Assembly (NCBI GenBank): GCA_003290165.1
Contig: QNQO01005888.1
Coordinates: 62,001 to 126,000 of the forward strand
Source of the DNA: Berberis thunbergii
Taxonomy: Eukaryota; Streptophyta; Magnoliopsida; Ranunculales; Berberidaceae
Direction of reading: 5' to 3'
DNA: 64,000 nt
Under the pieces are notes generated by a model, which was given only the letters and a program-made list of their open reading frames with translations, made no database searches and had not been told where the DNA came from. This document shows positions 50,050 through 60,886 of this stretch, in pieces (position 1 is the first letter of the stretch; every line of letters starts with the position of its first letter). The position numbers were made by a program, and so were the translations under genes.

Positions 50050-50900
50050 CTAAATCGAGGTCAGGTTTCGACGACCAAGGTGGTCCCTAGCAAGCCATCT
50101 TGATCAAGCATCGAGGGCACTGACTAGACTCCCACTTTCCAACCCATCTTAAACCGTTCATGGAAGACTAGGAATTGGAACGAGCCAGAAGTTATCATCG
50201 TCAGTCGTTCTAACTAAACTTTGGCAGTTCGGCGATCATTGTCTGTAGTTGGCCAATGATCCCTAGCAAGCCGTCTTCACCAGACTACATGAGCACTGAC
50301 TAAGCTTCCACTTTCTAGGCAATAGTAATTCACACACAGTGAACTAGCCTTCGAGCGTACCAAAGCCATCGTCGTCAACGACCACTAAGTAAGGTTTGGT
50401 CGGGGTTTGATGATCACTGTTTGCATAAGAGTAGTGACCCCTGACAACCCATCTTAATCAGGCGTCGAGAGCGCTAACAATTCTCCTACTTTCTAGGCCA
50501 TCGAAATCTGTTATTTGCGGACTAGGCTTCAAGCAGACCAGAAGTCATCGTCATCGACTAAGCTTTGGTCGGGTTCGATCACTATTGCCCATGTTTGTAC
50601 AATGATCCATGGCAAGCAGGCATCTGAGCGCTGACCAAGCTGCCACTCTCTAAACAATTGACACTCGTTTAATTTAACGAACTGGGCGTTAAAGAGCACC
50701 AGAAGCTTTCAAAACCGACTAAGCTTTGGTTAGGTTTGACGACCATTATCTATAGTTGAAGAATGGTCCCTTGCAAGCCATCACGGTCAAGTATTACAAA
50801 CACTGACTAAGCTCCCACTTTGTAACCCATCGTCGTCCGCTTTTGGCGGGCTAGGTGTTAGAGAAGACCAGAAGCTATTGTAATCAGTCAGAGGTAACTG
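50050..50900. repeat. Element C internal tandem repeats, about 170-bp period
   Basis: The phrase TGRTCCCTAGCAAGCC or close begins at 50091, 50258, 50434, 50603 and 50764 (spacing 167, 176, 169, 161). Each unit also carries 'gcactgactaagctcccact', 'agaccagaagctat' and 'actaagctttggt'. Five diverged copies. Confidence 0.85.
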
Positions 50901-51239
50901 AGCATTGGTCATTATAAGATTTTGGGTGCGTAAATTTGACTTGGGTGTCCTGACTTACTTAGCTCACCTAGCGACCTGATTCCACTGTCAGATCGATTGA
51001 TCGGATTAATAATAGATTGACCGACTATAATTAACAATAGCTGAATAATAATGGAGCTGATGCCTTGGATTTAATGATAATATTTTGTAGGCCTTTCTTG
51101 TTTGCTCTTTTGCGTGTGCTTGGTCGGATCTGGCAGGGCATAAGCTTGGGCTAATTAGTTAAGGGCCCAATTAAAAAAAATCTTTGTGGATCAACGTGCA
51201 AGAAATATGGCACATACTGCGAGTCGGTTCAATATCGAT

Positions 51240-51397
51240 TATTTCCCCCGGTTAATGGGGTAGCTTACAGAGTCATTAATTGGAAAGATGTGGACTTGTG
51301 TAGTTGCAATTGGAACCGTCGTTTTCCCATACGACATTTAATGCTGAAGTAGCTGCTTGCTGACGCTGCTTCGTAAACCGTTTCGCCTATATATAGG
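51240..51397 (+). promoter_or_regulatory. Element C antisense promoter-like block
   Basis: Plus strand: TTTCCCCCGGTTAATGGGGT near 51242, then CGCCTATATATAGG (51384-51397) about 40 nt before an ATG at 51425. The same arrangement occurs in element A on its antisense strand (28290-28121). TATATATA is a good TATA box. Function inferred. Confidence 0.55.
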
Positions 51398-51424
51398 TTG
51401 GTTGTTCTACGTTCAAGGATTGCA

Positions 51425-51655
51425 ATGAGAATAGTAGAGCATGTTAATCAAATGCATCTTACCAGAGATTTTGCTTCGGGTTTTCCAAAGGTTGAAGGAA
51501 GATCTCCCTCATTGGAGTCTTTGAATGTTTTGACATTTGCGCCGATGAGTCTTGATAAGACTTGCTATTATGCGGTGCCGCCTGATCTGGGTGGGCGTAT
51601 GACTGGTCTGATGAGATCTTGTAATATATTCTTATATTTCGTAGAAGAAGTATAG
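51425..51655 (+). CDS. Element C antisense small ORF 2 (hypothetical)
   Basis: From ATG at 51425 the frame gives MRIVEHVNQMHLTRDFASG, then SLESLNVLTFAPMS and MTGLMRSCNIFLYFVEEV, about 76 residues, with no recognised domain. It is antisense to gag and close behind a TATA box. Element A carries a homologous stretch (27790-28110). The conservation of promoter plus ORF supports a real element gene, but the length is small and could be the first exon of a longer transcript. Confidence 0.45.
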   Translation: MRIVEHVNQMHLTRDFASGFPKVEGRSPSLESLNVLTFAPMSLDKTCYYAVPPDLGGRMTGLMRSCNIFLYFVEEV

Positions 51656-51659
51656 AGTG

Positions 51660-52600
51660 TTCCTCAAGGGACAAGTCTATCTTCCATCTTCTGTGGCCCC
51701 CGATTGCCTATTCGCCTCTGTTGTTGGGTGATAATTTCTGCAACTAGTTTGTGGCGTTCATTCGCTTTGGGCTTCACACGTGATGCCCCAATCAGAAGGC
51801 AGGTTGGTGGAGCGGAGTTCTAATTAATGCGGCATTCTTTCCATTGATGTTAGCTTAGTCGCATTTCAAACACTTCCATCTTGAGGGTCATACTCCTTTT
51901 GCCACCTTTTGTTCCATTTCCCGCCCCTTTTCGTAGGGTAGGCCGACGGGTTGAAGACGTTTGCGCTTTGTTTTGAGGTTCACGCTGCCACCTTCGAATC
52001 ATCCTCGCAAGGTGATTTGACCCAGGAATGAATTGAGTGTGTTCATTTGCCTTCTGTTGCATATGTTTGACTTTCACCACCTTCTCTTCTAGAGGATAAT
52101 TAGCAGATCAGAGTCTTTACCCTTGTTTCAGTGGATAGATACTTACATCGGACTTAGGTAATTGTAGTGTATAAACTGATATACTAGTTGGTCGGCAAGC
52201 TTTGTAATAACTGTCATTGCAATCAATAAAATCTAGTTTATTTCTAGAAAGTTTCTTGTACAAACAACTCTTCTAAACTAAAATGACAAACAAAAAACAA
52301 GAAACGAAATCAAAGCAACAAATAATTTAGCTCCAAGCGTAGACTGAGCTAATTCGACCCTGAAGAAGACGCAAATGGTCCTAGCTCGGATTGCATGGTC
52401 CCTCCAGGTAAGTTTTGTTTAAGCTAGCAAAATTACTGAATAGTGGACTTCGTGCAGGCGGGCTATTCCTTGTTGATTAACAACTCTTGGATAGGTGCCC
52501 GTTTGCTGAAATATCGTTATTTTCTATTTATTAGTCTGGATTGTGCTGCTAGCTTTGACTTTTGGCTCTCCGCATAGCTGCACTTTGGTTATCGGGGCTT
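51660..52600. other. Element C internal spacer
   Basis: No recognised domain. A basic minus-strand frame at 51850-52080 may be a remnant of the region downstream of protease, but RT motifs such as YxDD are not seen. Confidence 0.4.
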
Positions 52601-52608
52601 CTCCGCCC

Positions 52609-53233
52609 TCATAAAGTAATTCTCCTTTTTTGTCTAGGCCTGGTGCCTGATATGCTAATTCTGTGAGACCGAGCTACAATTGGCAACAATTCAGTTGCTT
52701 CAAGGCTGCATAATGGCAGTCTTTTGCTACTGGTTGATTTCCTCTGATAGTTCATTGGGCATGATTGGCTATATATTTTATGCATTGGTGCAAAGTAGAG
52801 ACCATTGCTTCCATATGATGAAGTCATGACCTTCCCAGAATAATGTTGTAGTGGACGAAGCGTCAACCACCATGAACTCTTGGAAAAGGTACTTCCGTAA
52901 TCGTGGCTCTCCTACCACCCTAATTAGATTGATCTTCCCGATGGGAAAACACTTCTCTCTGTTGAATCTGACCATGGGGTGGGTGGCGAGCGTTAAGTCT
53001 TTCTCCTATGGTTGCATGTTGCGGAATGTACTAAGGAACAAAACATTCAGTGAGCTTCTAGTGTCCACCAAGGCCCTATTTACCTCCCATTTAGCAATAA
53101 GGACGGAGATGACCAGGGCGTCAATGTGAGGAAAATGTACCCCCTGGATATCCCTTTTCGTACATGTCAATGATGGGATTGGGCTATGAAATTGTGTATA
53201 CTGCACTTGTCGATCCTCATACTGAGTCCTCAT
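52609..53233 (-). pseudogene. Element C retropepsin remnant
   Basis: Minus strand: IDALVISVLIAKWEVNRALV, then DTRSSLNVLF, which corresponds to the DTG catalytic site with Gly replaced by Arg; then FNREKCFPIGKINLIRVVGE and FMVVDASSTTTLFW. Frames change twice. The catalytic substitution alone would inactivate the enzyme. Confidence 0.8.
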
Positions 53234-53519
53234 CTTAGTTACTGTCCTCTTGCGAGACCTATTTGATTGTTCCCTTTCGGGACCAACCCCGTGGAGGATG
53301 TAAATGAGTACATGAGCTTCTTTTTCAATCTCTTTGATAGCGTTTGCTATTTCCTTTGCTTGGCCCCGTCTCTTGTCTGATCATTGGAACTCATTGAGCT
53401 TGCCTTTCCCGATCCAGCACTCGACTTCTCCTTTGAGGTTTCTGCAATCCTCAGTATCATGTTCGCCTTTCTTGTGGTAGGCGCAATATTTGTTGTTGTC
53501 GTGCGCGAGCTAGGTTTCC

Positions 53520-54837
53520 TCATTGCTTAGGCGGCCACTTCAACTCTTCCCAATCTTTGATGGAATCAAGGATGTCGAACAGACTGGCATTGATAAGGGT
53601 GAAAAACCTGGACCTGACGTAATTAGAGGCTTTGTCCTGCATTGTGCGGTCTGAATCGGTCTTGATGTATGTCCGTTTCCTCTTGTTATCACATCGTCTT
53701 CTTTTTTCTTCACATTTTTCTTGTCCTTTGGGACAAAGGTTTCTTCTCTGACTCCGCCTCTCTCTTGGATGCCAGCATTTCAACCAGAATGATGTATCTC
53801 TGGGCATCTCTGAGCAGTCTATCATATTGGTTGGGGGTCCAGGGTAAGGAAGTCATAGAACTTGTCCCTTCCCAGACCCCAAGTGAAAAGCCGTGATGAC
53901 GGTGTCATCACTACAGCCGTGACGGCGGTGTCATTACTATAGCCGTTGATGAGGGTCAACTCATCGTTAAATCGAGTGATGTATTCCCTCAACGACTCGT
54001 TCTGTTTCTGTTTTAGGGTCAATAGATAATGCGGGCCCTTCTTGAGCCGTTGGCTGCCCATGTAGCATGTGAGGAACGCTAATGCCAATGTCCGAAATGA
54101 ATTGATAGATTTCAGAGGAAGGCTGTGGAACAACATTAGTGCTGACATTTTTAGGCTTGCAGGAAATGATCGTCACATTATCGCATTAGACCCTTCCTTG
54201 AGCTCCATAACATGCTGGAAGTTGCGCAAGTGATTTGACAAGTATCTTGTTTCATTGTAAAACTCCAACTTTGATGGTGTGTATTTCTTTGGCAGGTTCG
54301 TCCATGATATGATCTATGAACAGAGGGACCGTGAGACTAAATAGTATGTCTGGGTTTGTGGCCACGTTGCAGATGGGGTTGTGTGAGATGTGTTTGTCAG
54401 CTTTAGATGCTAGGTCTCTATTGGTCGTTCCTCTGCCTCTTGTCCATTGAGAAGCTGCTGGGGCAGTGCGACTCTCATGAACATGCTCTCTGGAACTTTT
54501 TGGCGACTGGCCCCTTCGCTGCTCATGGCCTCCTTCTGCAGGTGGAGGATTTCGTTGTTTGAGTGCCTCCAGCATTTTTGCAATTTGCTACATTTGTGTT
54601 GAAAAGTAGGTCTACCCTTGGGTCTGCTGTAGTTGCCACGGGGGGGGGGGGGGGGTCTGAGGGGGTTCCTCTCGTGGCAGTGGTGGAACGGGTGGCGCTC
54701 TGCCGGCTTGAGCGTTCGAGGACTCCGTAACATCTCCATTGTTGCGAGACCTTGTTGTCACCATCTCGCTGATTCTCTGGAAAAGGTGGTATTACTGTTT
54801 TTTGAGGAACTCTGTCATTCCCCACAGACGATGCCAA
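53520..54837 (-). pseudogene. Element C gag remnant
   Basis: Minus strand, starting near 54837. The N-terminal part is low-complexity (TRSTTATRGTPSDPPPPP). The core at 54150-53850 reads LPLKSINSFRTLALAFLTCY, LLTLKQKQNESLREYITRF and DELTLINGYSNDTAVTAVV. A Lys/Arg-rich linker (REEKRRR-like) and SLFDILDSIKDWEELKWPP follow. The order matches elements D, E and F. Stops and frameshifts are present; a run of 14 G at 54641-54654 causes one. Confidence 0.8.
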
Positions 54838-54839
54838 AC

Positions 54840-55498
54840 TGATGTAGTCGATTCCTACTATTATTCCTCGTTGCTTACCTAGAACTGCACAAGTAGCAAA
54901 TGTGAGCCAAGGACCACTGTGTGGTGGCCGATGGTACTCCGATGCTTAAGTTATATAAGGCATTCCTTGGGTTTCTATAACATACCTTAAGTTTATCGAC
55001 GTTATCTCTCTTTTATAGTGTGAAAGTACTTGTTCGTTTTGGCCTTTGGTTGAGTAGTTTAGGGAAATTGATCTTGTTGGAGATCCTTTCCAAATTGGGA
55101 ACTGTCCATGTGAGATAATTTCCTTAGATGACTCGTGCCCCTAGATCTGCGGGAGAAGTTTCCTTTTCTGAGTGTTGTCTATGTAAGGAAGTTTTCCTTG
55201 TTCGACTTATACTCCGATATTTATTTCCTAGTCGGATCTAATGTGTTGCTGGTCTGCCAGTCTTGGGTAAATCTCTCAAATACTTGCCATAGAGATCTTA
55301 TGAGTATTGGGTCTGACCGCGTGACGTGTAGGCTTAATGGCTCATTGCAACTTTAACCCGACTGTCTGGATCCTACCAATAATGGGCTTAGTGTTGTTTG
55401 GCCTCGCTGGATTGACCATGCAATCTGGTCAGCTTTGTTCTGTCGATGAGAACATCATGACACGTGTACGGTGTTGATGATAGTTTGATATATCATCA
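54840..55498 (-). repeat. Element C 5' LTR
   Basis: 659 bp, reading TGATGTAGTCG at the inner edge and TATCATCA at the outer edge. On its inner side lies the primer-binding sequence (minus: GTTTGGCATCGTCTGTGGGG). Confidence 0.88.
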
Positions 55499-55955
55499 AT
55501 AACTATTAAAATTTGACGATAATAAATTACAAAAGTCAGTTTGGAAATATCAACGCTCGGCTGAGTTAAAATCGCGAAGGGGTTCTTTTTTATTGCTCTA
55601 TTTCACCTAGTTTAGTCTTGGGTTCCTCACCATTAACCCGATCAAACCTAAACAAAGAAGAGAATGAAAGACAAAAATATAAGAGAAAAAGGAGAAGGGA
55701 TAATGATAATCAATAGGGAGATGACATATATGTTGGTGTTATTGATGTTGTCGCTACTTGTTGGGTACCCACTTGGGCAGTTAGTTATTCTTTTTGTTCT
55801 CCATTCTTCAATATTCTTCTTATTCTTCAAGTTTCTTCATCTTCTTCATTCTTCAATTGAGCTTTGTCTCATTTTTTTTAGTATTTAAGAGTTTAAAATG
55901 CATATTGTTAAATTCGAAATTACAATAGAAACTTCTATGTTTTATTTACCTTTTA
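55499..55955. other. Spacer, no gene
   Basis: AT- and CT-rich sequence between element C and the Pack-MULE. Overlapping frames on both strands (55648-55888) are hydrophobic low complexity. Confidence 0.45.
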
Positions 55956-57985
55956 GCCCCCACTAGTTTAGGCGAAACCATAGGTGGGTGTCATTTGTTC
56001 TTGAAATTTCGTCTAACACATTTTGTGTTATGACTGTTAAGTCAATGGATTTGACTATCGAAAAACATTACATTTTTTGAAATGTCTAAAATACCCTCAT
56101 GTAATGGGTACCAAACAATAATTGCTAGAATATTGTGGGTGGCAAACTATATAATTTGTTAATATTGAAAAGTTTTTTTAAGGCAGACAATCTCCAACTC
56201 CTCTACCTCAAGATCCGCCACCTAATCCACCTCTAAGTCCCGCACCATTACCAACTCCACGACCTATACCACCCCCAACACCACATCCAAATCCTCATTT
56301 TCCACCTTTGCCTTAGTTCACCACAGTACTAGCACTTCCTCCTAAGCCACCACTGCCTCTTTTGTAAAGTGCAACACAGTAAAAAGAATTACAACAAAAT
56401 TGAGTAGGATTAGGCCAAGCCATCTTGGTGAATTTCTTGACAGCAATCCAGCGCTGATTCTGAATCGACAAAGGCTACCACAACCCTTTTTTTTCTGTAA
56501 AACAAATATGTATTATTGTTGAGGTCTGTTGCATCCTTATTTTTTCCATGGTGATATTAGTGAATTTCTTTGCTTTAATGGGAAAGAAAAGAGGAATACG
56601 AGGAGTAGAAAATACATGTTTTTCTTGCATTAGAACTGAAAGAACTGAATAGAGCAGAAGATAACAAAGTAGTGAGAATACACTAACCACCACTATCATC
56701 CTCCACAAACTCCTCATATTTGTCGATGAAGGCCACCCTACCCTTTTCTTTTCAACAAATCCACCTTCACACCCCGAACTATCAGGATAAAGTAAATATC
56801 CAAACTCCTTGTCTTCTTCTTATTATTTGTATAAACACCACATCCATCGCCCTGCCACCACCACTGCTTCCTTTATTCTTCTCTATGCGATAAGTACCTC
56901 AAAATTTGTAAAACTCCCACTATATGCGAATTAACTAACACCCTTCCCCATCTACCACAATCCCAGCAAAATACGACAACGAACTTCAAACTCATCCCCT
57001 ATTCTTCCGCCACTCCCACTCATCACACCATCACCACCACCCATAGATAATGATAGAGAAATAAATATGGGGATTTGAGGGTGGGGACTTTTAAACGGGA
57101 AGAATGAACCTTAGTTTTCTCTCTAATCTTCTTGAATTGAGATGAATGGAAATTTGAGAGGAGGATAAGGCGAACATCATCTCCCTTGTTGTTGCCTTCT
57201 TTCTTTTTCACTGCTCTCAAGTACAACAGTGAAAAATAACTGTGGATTTGATTCTTGGTGTAGAGACTGAAATATCGCCATTGTATTTTTTGGAGAAAAA
57301 AGATAAGAAAGAGATTAGGTGATGGTGGTGGGTTGTTATGTGAACATTAAAATGAGAGATTTGGCTTTCACTTATAGGTGGATGGTGATGGGTTGGGGAC
57401 GGATAGCAATTGCGAGGGGGGAGGAGAAGTGCAGAAATAATTGCTCGATACCCTTTCCTAGCTCCATACCCTTCTCCAGCTCAACCTTGATATCCACCAC
57501 CCCCTCTGCTACCAAACCTCCACCACCACAAATCCAGAATCACCTATTCCTCCTCCAAAACCCTTCCATCACCACCTCCAAATCTTCCACCACCACCAAT
57601 GAATCCTCCCCCACTTCCTTGTCCACCACCAACCCCTCCTCCAAAGCCACCACTGCCTCCACCTCCTAAGCCACCACCACTATATTGGAACATCTTCTCC
57701 TATTCATATCCACCCTTGCTCAAGAAGTTTCTTGCACTATTGTTGCATATGAGTACACCAAGAACTAGAATAAGAATCAACTTAGTAGCCATGTTTATAA
57801 GCCAAATTTTACAGTTTGGATCCACAATATTCTAACAATTACTATTTGCTACCTATCACGTTAGGGTATTTAAGACATTTAAAAAATTGTAATGTTTTCA
57901 GGTAGTCAAACCCATTGACAAAATGGGTGTTAGACGGAATTTCAAGAACAATGGCACCCATCTAGGGTTTCGCCTAAATTGGGTG
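55956..57985. mobile_element. Mutator-like element with captured gene (Pack-MULE)
   Basis: Long terminal inverted repeats of about 130-145 bp. The left (GTTTAGGCGAAACCATAGGT, TTCGTCTAACAC, ATTTGACTATCGAAAAACA) matches the reverse complement of the right (ATTTAGGCGAAACCCTAGAT, TTCCGTCTAACAC, GGGTTTGACTACCTGAAAAC). No MULE transposase is present. The interior carries a glycine-rich protein gene fragment on the minus strand. A clear 9-bp target duplication was not found, so the outermost bases are approximate. Confidence 0.8.
56190..57795 (-). pseudogene. Captured glycine-rich (cell-wall type) protein gene fragment
   Basis: From ATG at 57792 the minus strand encodes MATKLILILVLGVLICNNSA, a typical secretory signal peptide, then RNFLSKGGYE, a TAG stop, and a GGGLGGGG/GGFGGGVGGGQ repeat region to about 57570. 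Another Gly-rich stretch with two stops (GFGCGVGGGIGRGVGNG) lies at 56345-56195. The 1.2 kb between is unrecognised and may be insertion or intron. Composition and signal peptide match plant secreted glycine-rich proteins. The stops show it is not a functional copy. Confidence 0.75.
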
Positions 57986-58155
57986 ATTCATTAATCTACT
58001 TGAAATACTTTGTAAAATTAGGGACCAAATTAACTTGAAATCACAATCCTGGACAACAGCTAGATACCTTCAAAGTAGAAAAACAGAAGCACCGCCATCC
58101 CTTCTTTTATGGAACCCCTGGTGAAGAAAATGTACGTCCGTAAAAGAAAGACGTG
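57986..58155. other. Short spacer
   Basis: AT-rich, no feature recognised. Confidence 0.4.
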
Positions 58156-58540
58156 AGGGTTTAGGGTTTAACACCCACAACACATACACAGAAGTGAAAG
58201 CAAAATAGAGAGATGAACTATTTAGAAGAATGGAAGTCAATCTGGTCGATTTCATCCGTGTACAACCCACCATTTCTCTTCCATGGGCAATTTGCAAAAC
58301 TTTAGGTCTTCTCTTCTTCACCCCTTGTTCACAAACCCTAAACATCCCCATCTCTTCTCCATGTCTCCTTTCTGAACACCCATTCCCTCGCATGTCTACA
58401 CGTCCTCTTATCAATCACTCTCTCAATCCAATCGAGTTCAATGAGCCTACAACAATGTCTAACAACAATTTTCAAATCCTCAAACGTCCTCTACCCAATG
58501 CCAATACTTTCTTGTTTTTCTTCCCAACTTGGCCATAATT
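58156..58540 (+). CDS. Unrecognised ORF with telobox-like upstream motif
   Basis: A plus-strand ATG at 58230 opens 102 codons (MEVNLVDFIRVQPTISLPWA ... LFFFPTWP) ending TAA. Upstream at 58156-58170 is GGGTTTAGGGTTTAA, the reverse of the plant telobox often found in promoters. The protein has no domain I know, and an opposing frame of similar length exists (58070-58414, minus). It could be the first exon of an unknown gene or chance. Low confidence. Confidence 0.25.
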
Positions 58541-59296
58541 AGGATGTCTTAATGAACAACTTGAGCAAAGGGTAGTTTCATAATATCGTAACATAAATAG
58601 ATCAGTTGGTAAATTAATAAAATCTATGGGAGCGTCAACAATAGTATAAAGTAGTTTAGGACTAACCTCTAAATTGTGAAGGGAATGTACAAATACACCC
58701 TTAGGAATTTTTGTCTTGTTATTAGCAAAATATTAATTAAAAGATTTCTATAGGGGTACTTTTGGGATGTGACGCTGCTTCAACATGACTATTCATTAGA
58801 CCAAAATAAAGTTATAATATTTATTATATTTATATTTATTTTATATTTATATTTATATTTATATTTATATTTATTTTTATTTTTATTTTTATTTTTATTT
58901 TTATAATTATGTTTTGGTTTTATAAATACTAAGAAGCATTTCACCTTTTAAATAGCATTTGGTTGTTCTTGATCTTATGCAGAGTAAAATTTTTGGTCAT
59001 CCGTGTCCACTTGTTTGACTGCAATTCATTTTAGAAAAAAACAATTGTCACAATATTTGATGTATTTTGATGCAATTTTTATCAGTTAATGTATGTCCCC
59101 TATTGTCGTGGTTGAAGATGTTGTTCTGGTGGATGCCCTCAAAATTGAATTTATGATGTAATTACCTTGTATTTATATGTTTGCTACCACACTATATTTG
59201 ATATTCACACTACCAAAGAGTATATATTTCTATTATAGCATATAATCAAATGAATGTTACAAAAATTGTTAACTTAACTATTGTTACAATACTTAT
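58541..59296. other. AT-rich intergenic DNA with (TATTTA)n
   Basis: Contains the microsatellite at 58815-58905 and otherwise no recognised feature. Confidence 0.5.
58815..58905. repeat. (ATATTT)n/(ATTTTT)n microsatellite
   Basis: Hexamer repeats 'tatttatatttatatttat' change into 'tttatttttatttttattt' about half-way. Confidence 0.9.
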
Positions 59297-60327
59297 TAAT
59301 GATACATCAAAATATACTGACATCACAACCATACACGTGGAAGAAAACATCCATCACAAGGATCAAGTACCCCACAATTACTGGCCCAGCTCATAAAACC
59401 CAATAAGGCAAAACCAATCATAAAGGCCCAAACAGGGTCCATCAGAAGAAGACGTAATTAAGGCTGAAATCTGGGCTTGCATGAGTTCTCTCATAAAGAA
59501 GAGAAACATTACATAAGAAAAGAGGTGTGGAGGGAGTTATGCCTCCATAGACACATCTTCATAAAGAAGGAGATGTTACGAGGAACATTTCCTTCCGTTG
59601 CGTCTCACATGCTTAAGTCACACAGAGAATTAACCGCAACCATTATATAAGGTAAAGAGAACAATCAACCAAGGTATGCAACTTTAACTAAGTTTGGTCT
59701 AGATTTACTTCCTTTTTCAAACATAGTTGCTGACTTAATCATCAGAGGCCTTTGGCCACCAAAAAGGTGGTCTTTAGCAGTCTAACATCTGTTTTTCATG
59801 TCAAACTTATAGGAAGACGAGATTTGGACGCATCAGTTTGGCGTCGTCCGTGAGGAACAACAAGTTTCCTTTCGAAAAATAAGACCCACAGTGACAAAAC
59901 TCACCAAAATCTGATCGATGATCGATAGATTGTCAGAATAGACGGAACACTCTACAGACCCTTAACCCAGCGAGGATCACAGAGTTCCTCATACTGGCAA
60001 CACTGCATCGCCAGCAGCTCACGATCAAGACCAAGCAGTGACCATCAGACCAATTGCACCTGACAATAAAGATCCACAACATGCAATAACTCAGACAATC
60101 CAGACAGCCAACAACGCTATTGCTGACCCTCAGGTAGATCTGCTTATGACTCAAATGAACCACACGACGGAGATGTTGGAAAGACTTACTCTAGAGCGCA
60201 TTTAGTCAGCCGACCCTATCCAAGCGCCACCCTAGCAAATTTCTACCAACCGAACCCGAGAAAACAACGAGGTTCCTACAGAACCTCAATAGGGAAATTA
60301 TCGAAAGCAATAAACTTTCCAAAGGTA
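59297..60327 (+). mobile_element. LTR element G (5' LTR plus gag start, truncated)
   Basis: LTR 59297-59835 starts TAATGATACATCAAAA (expected TG at the end) and finishes GGACGCATCA. It is followed by a well-preserved primer site GTTTGGCGTCGTCCGTGAGG. Coding sequence near 60060-60190 (TIRPIAPDNKDPQHAITQTI and ADPQVDLLMTQMNHTTEMLE) is gag N-terminal like. The element is cut off at 60327 by a TRIM. Its LTR differs from those of A, C, D, E and F apart from the termini and the CCATACACGTGG phrase. Confidence 0.75.
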
Positions 60328-60877
60328 AGTCTCACGATCCAATCCACAGAGTATTATATTGTCCACTTTGGGCCCAAGGCCTGCACGACTTAAAAACGCA
60401 TAATACTTTGTAAATCCAACCTCGTACATATATTGTACATCACCCCCCCCCCGCACCCAGGCGATGTGGGACTATGATTTCTCATTTATAGCTTACCAAC
60501 CCTCTTGGGATCCATGGGCTTCTCCCTCACCCTCCCTCTCAGGTCCGCCCACACAAGGGTATCACAGTCCACCCCTTTTGGGAGCCCAACATTCTCGTTG
60601 GCACATTTCCGGCTGGGTCAGACTCTAATACCATTCTGTCACAGCCCGATCCATAGAGTACTATATTGTTCGCTTTGGGCTCAAGGCTCGCACGACTTTA
60701 CAACGCGTAATACTTTGTTGATCCAACCTCGTACATATATAGTACATCACCCTCCCGCACCCAGGCGATGTGGGACTATGATCTCCCCTTTGTAGCTTAC
60801 CAACCCTCTTGGGATCCATGGGATCTTGGGCTTCCCCTTCACCCTCCCCTTCGGGTCCGCCCACACAAGGGTATCAC
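60328..60877 (-). mobile_element. TRIM element, minus orientation
   Basis: Two LTR-like repeats of 239 and 241 bp (60328-60566 and 60637-60877) flank a 70-bp middle. On the minus strand the middle begins GAATGGTATTAGAGTCTGAC, close to the initiator-methionine tRNA primer site TGGTATCAGAGCC. LTR landmarks: TTGGGATCCATGGGCTTC, GGGCCCAAGGC, CAGGCGATGTGGGACTATGA. No coding capacity, which is typical of terminal-repeat retrotransposons in miniature. Confidence 0.85.
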
Positions 60878-60886
60878 TTCATTTAC

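Larger units (their letters stand above)
46423..55498 (-). mobile_element. Non-autonomous Tat-like LTR retrotransposon C (9.1 kb, nearly intact ends)
   Basis: LTRs at 46423-47105 and 54840-55498 both read TGATGTAGTCG ... TGATGTATCATCA or close. Flanks are ATAAT and ATAAC, a target duplication with one mismatch. Next to the right LTR is the primer site (minus: GTTTGGCATCGTCTGTGGGG); next to the left LTR is a polypurine tract (minus: CTCGGGGGGAGTAGT). Gag and protease are on the minus strand (52600-54830). Two coding regions run antisense on the plus strand (47341-49100 and 51425-51655), with tandem repeats between (50050-50900). I find no RT, RNase H or integrase. Confidence 0.88.

Noticed and set aside
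57599..57835. Plus-strand proline-rich ORF (PPPLPCPPPTPPP)
   Set aside because: It is the antisense shadow of the glycine-rich coding sequence, which on the minus strand has a signal peptide.
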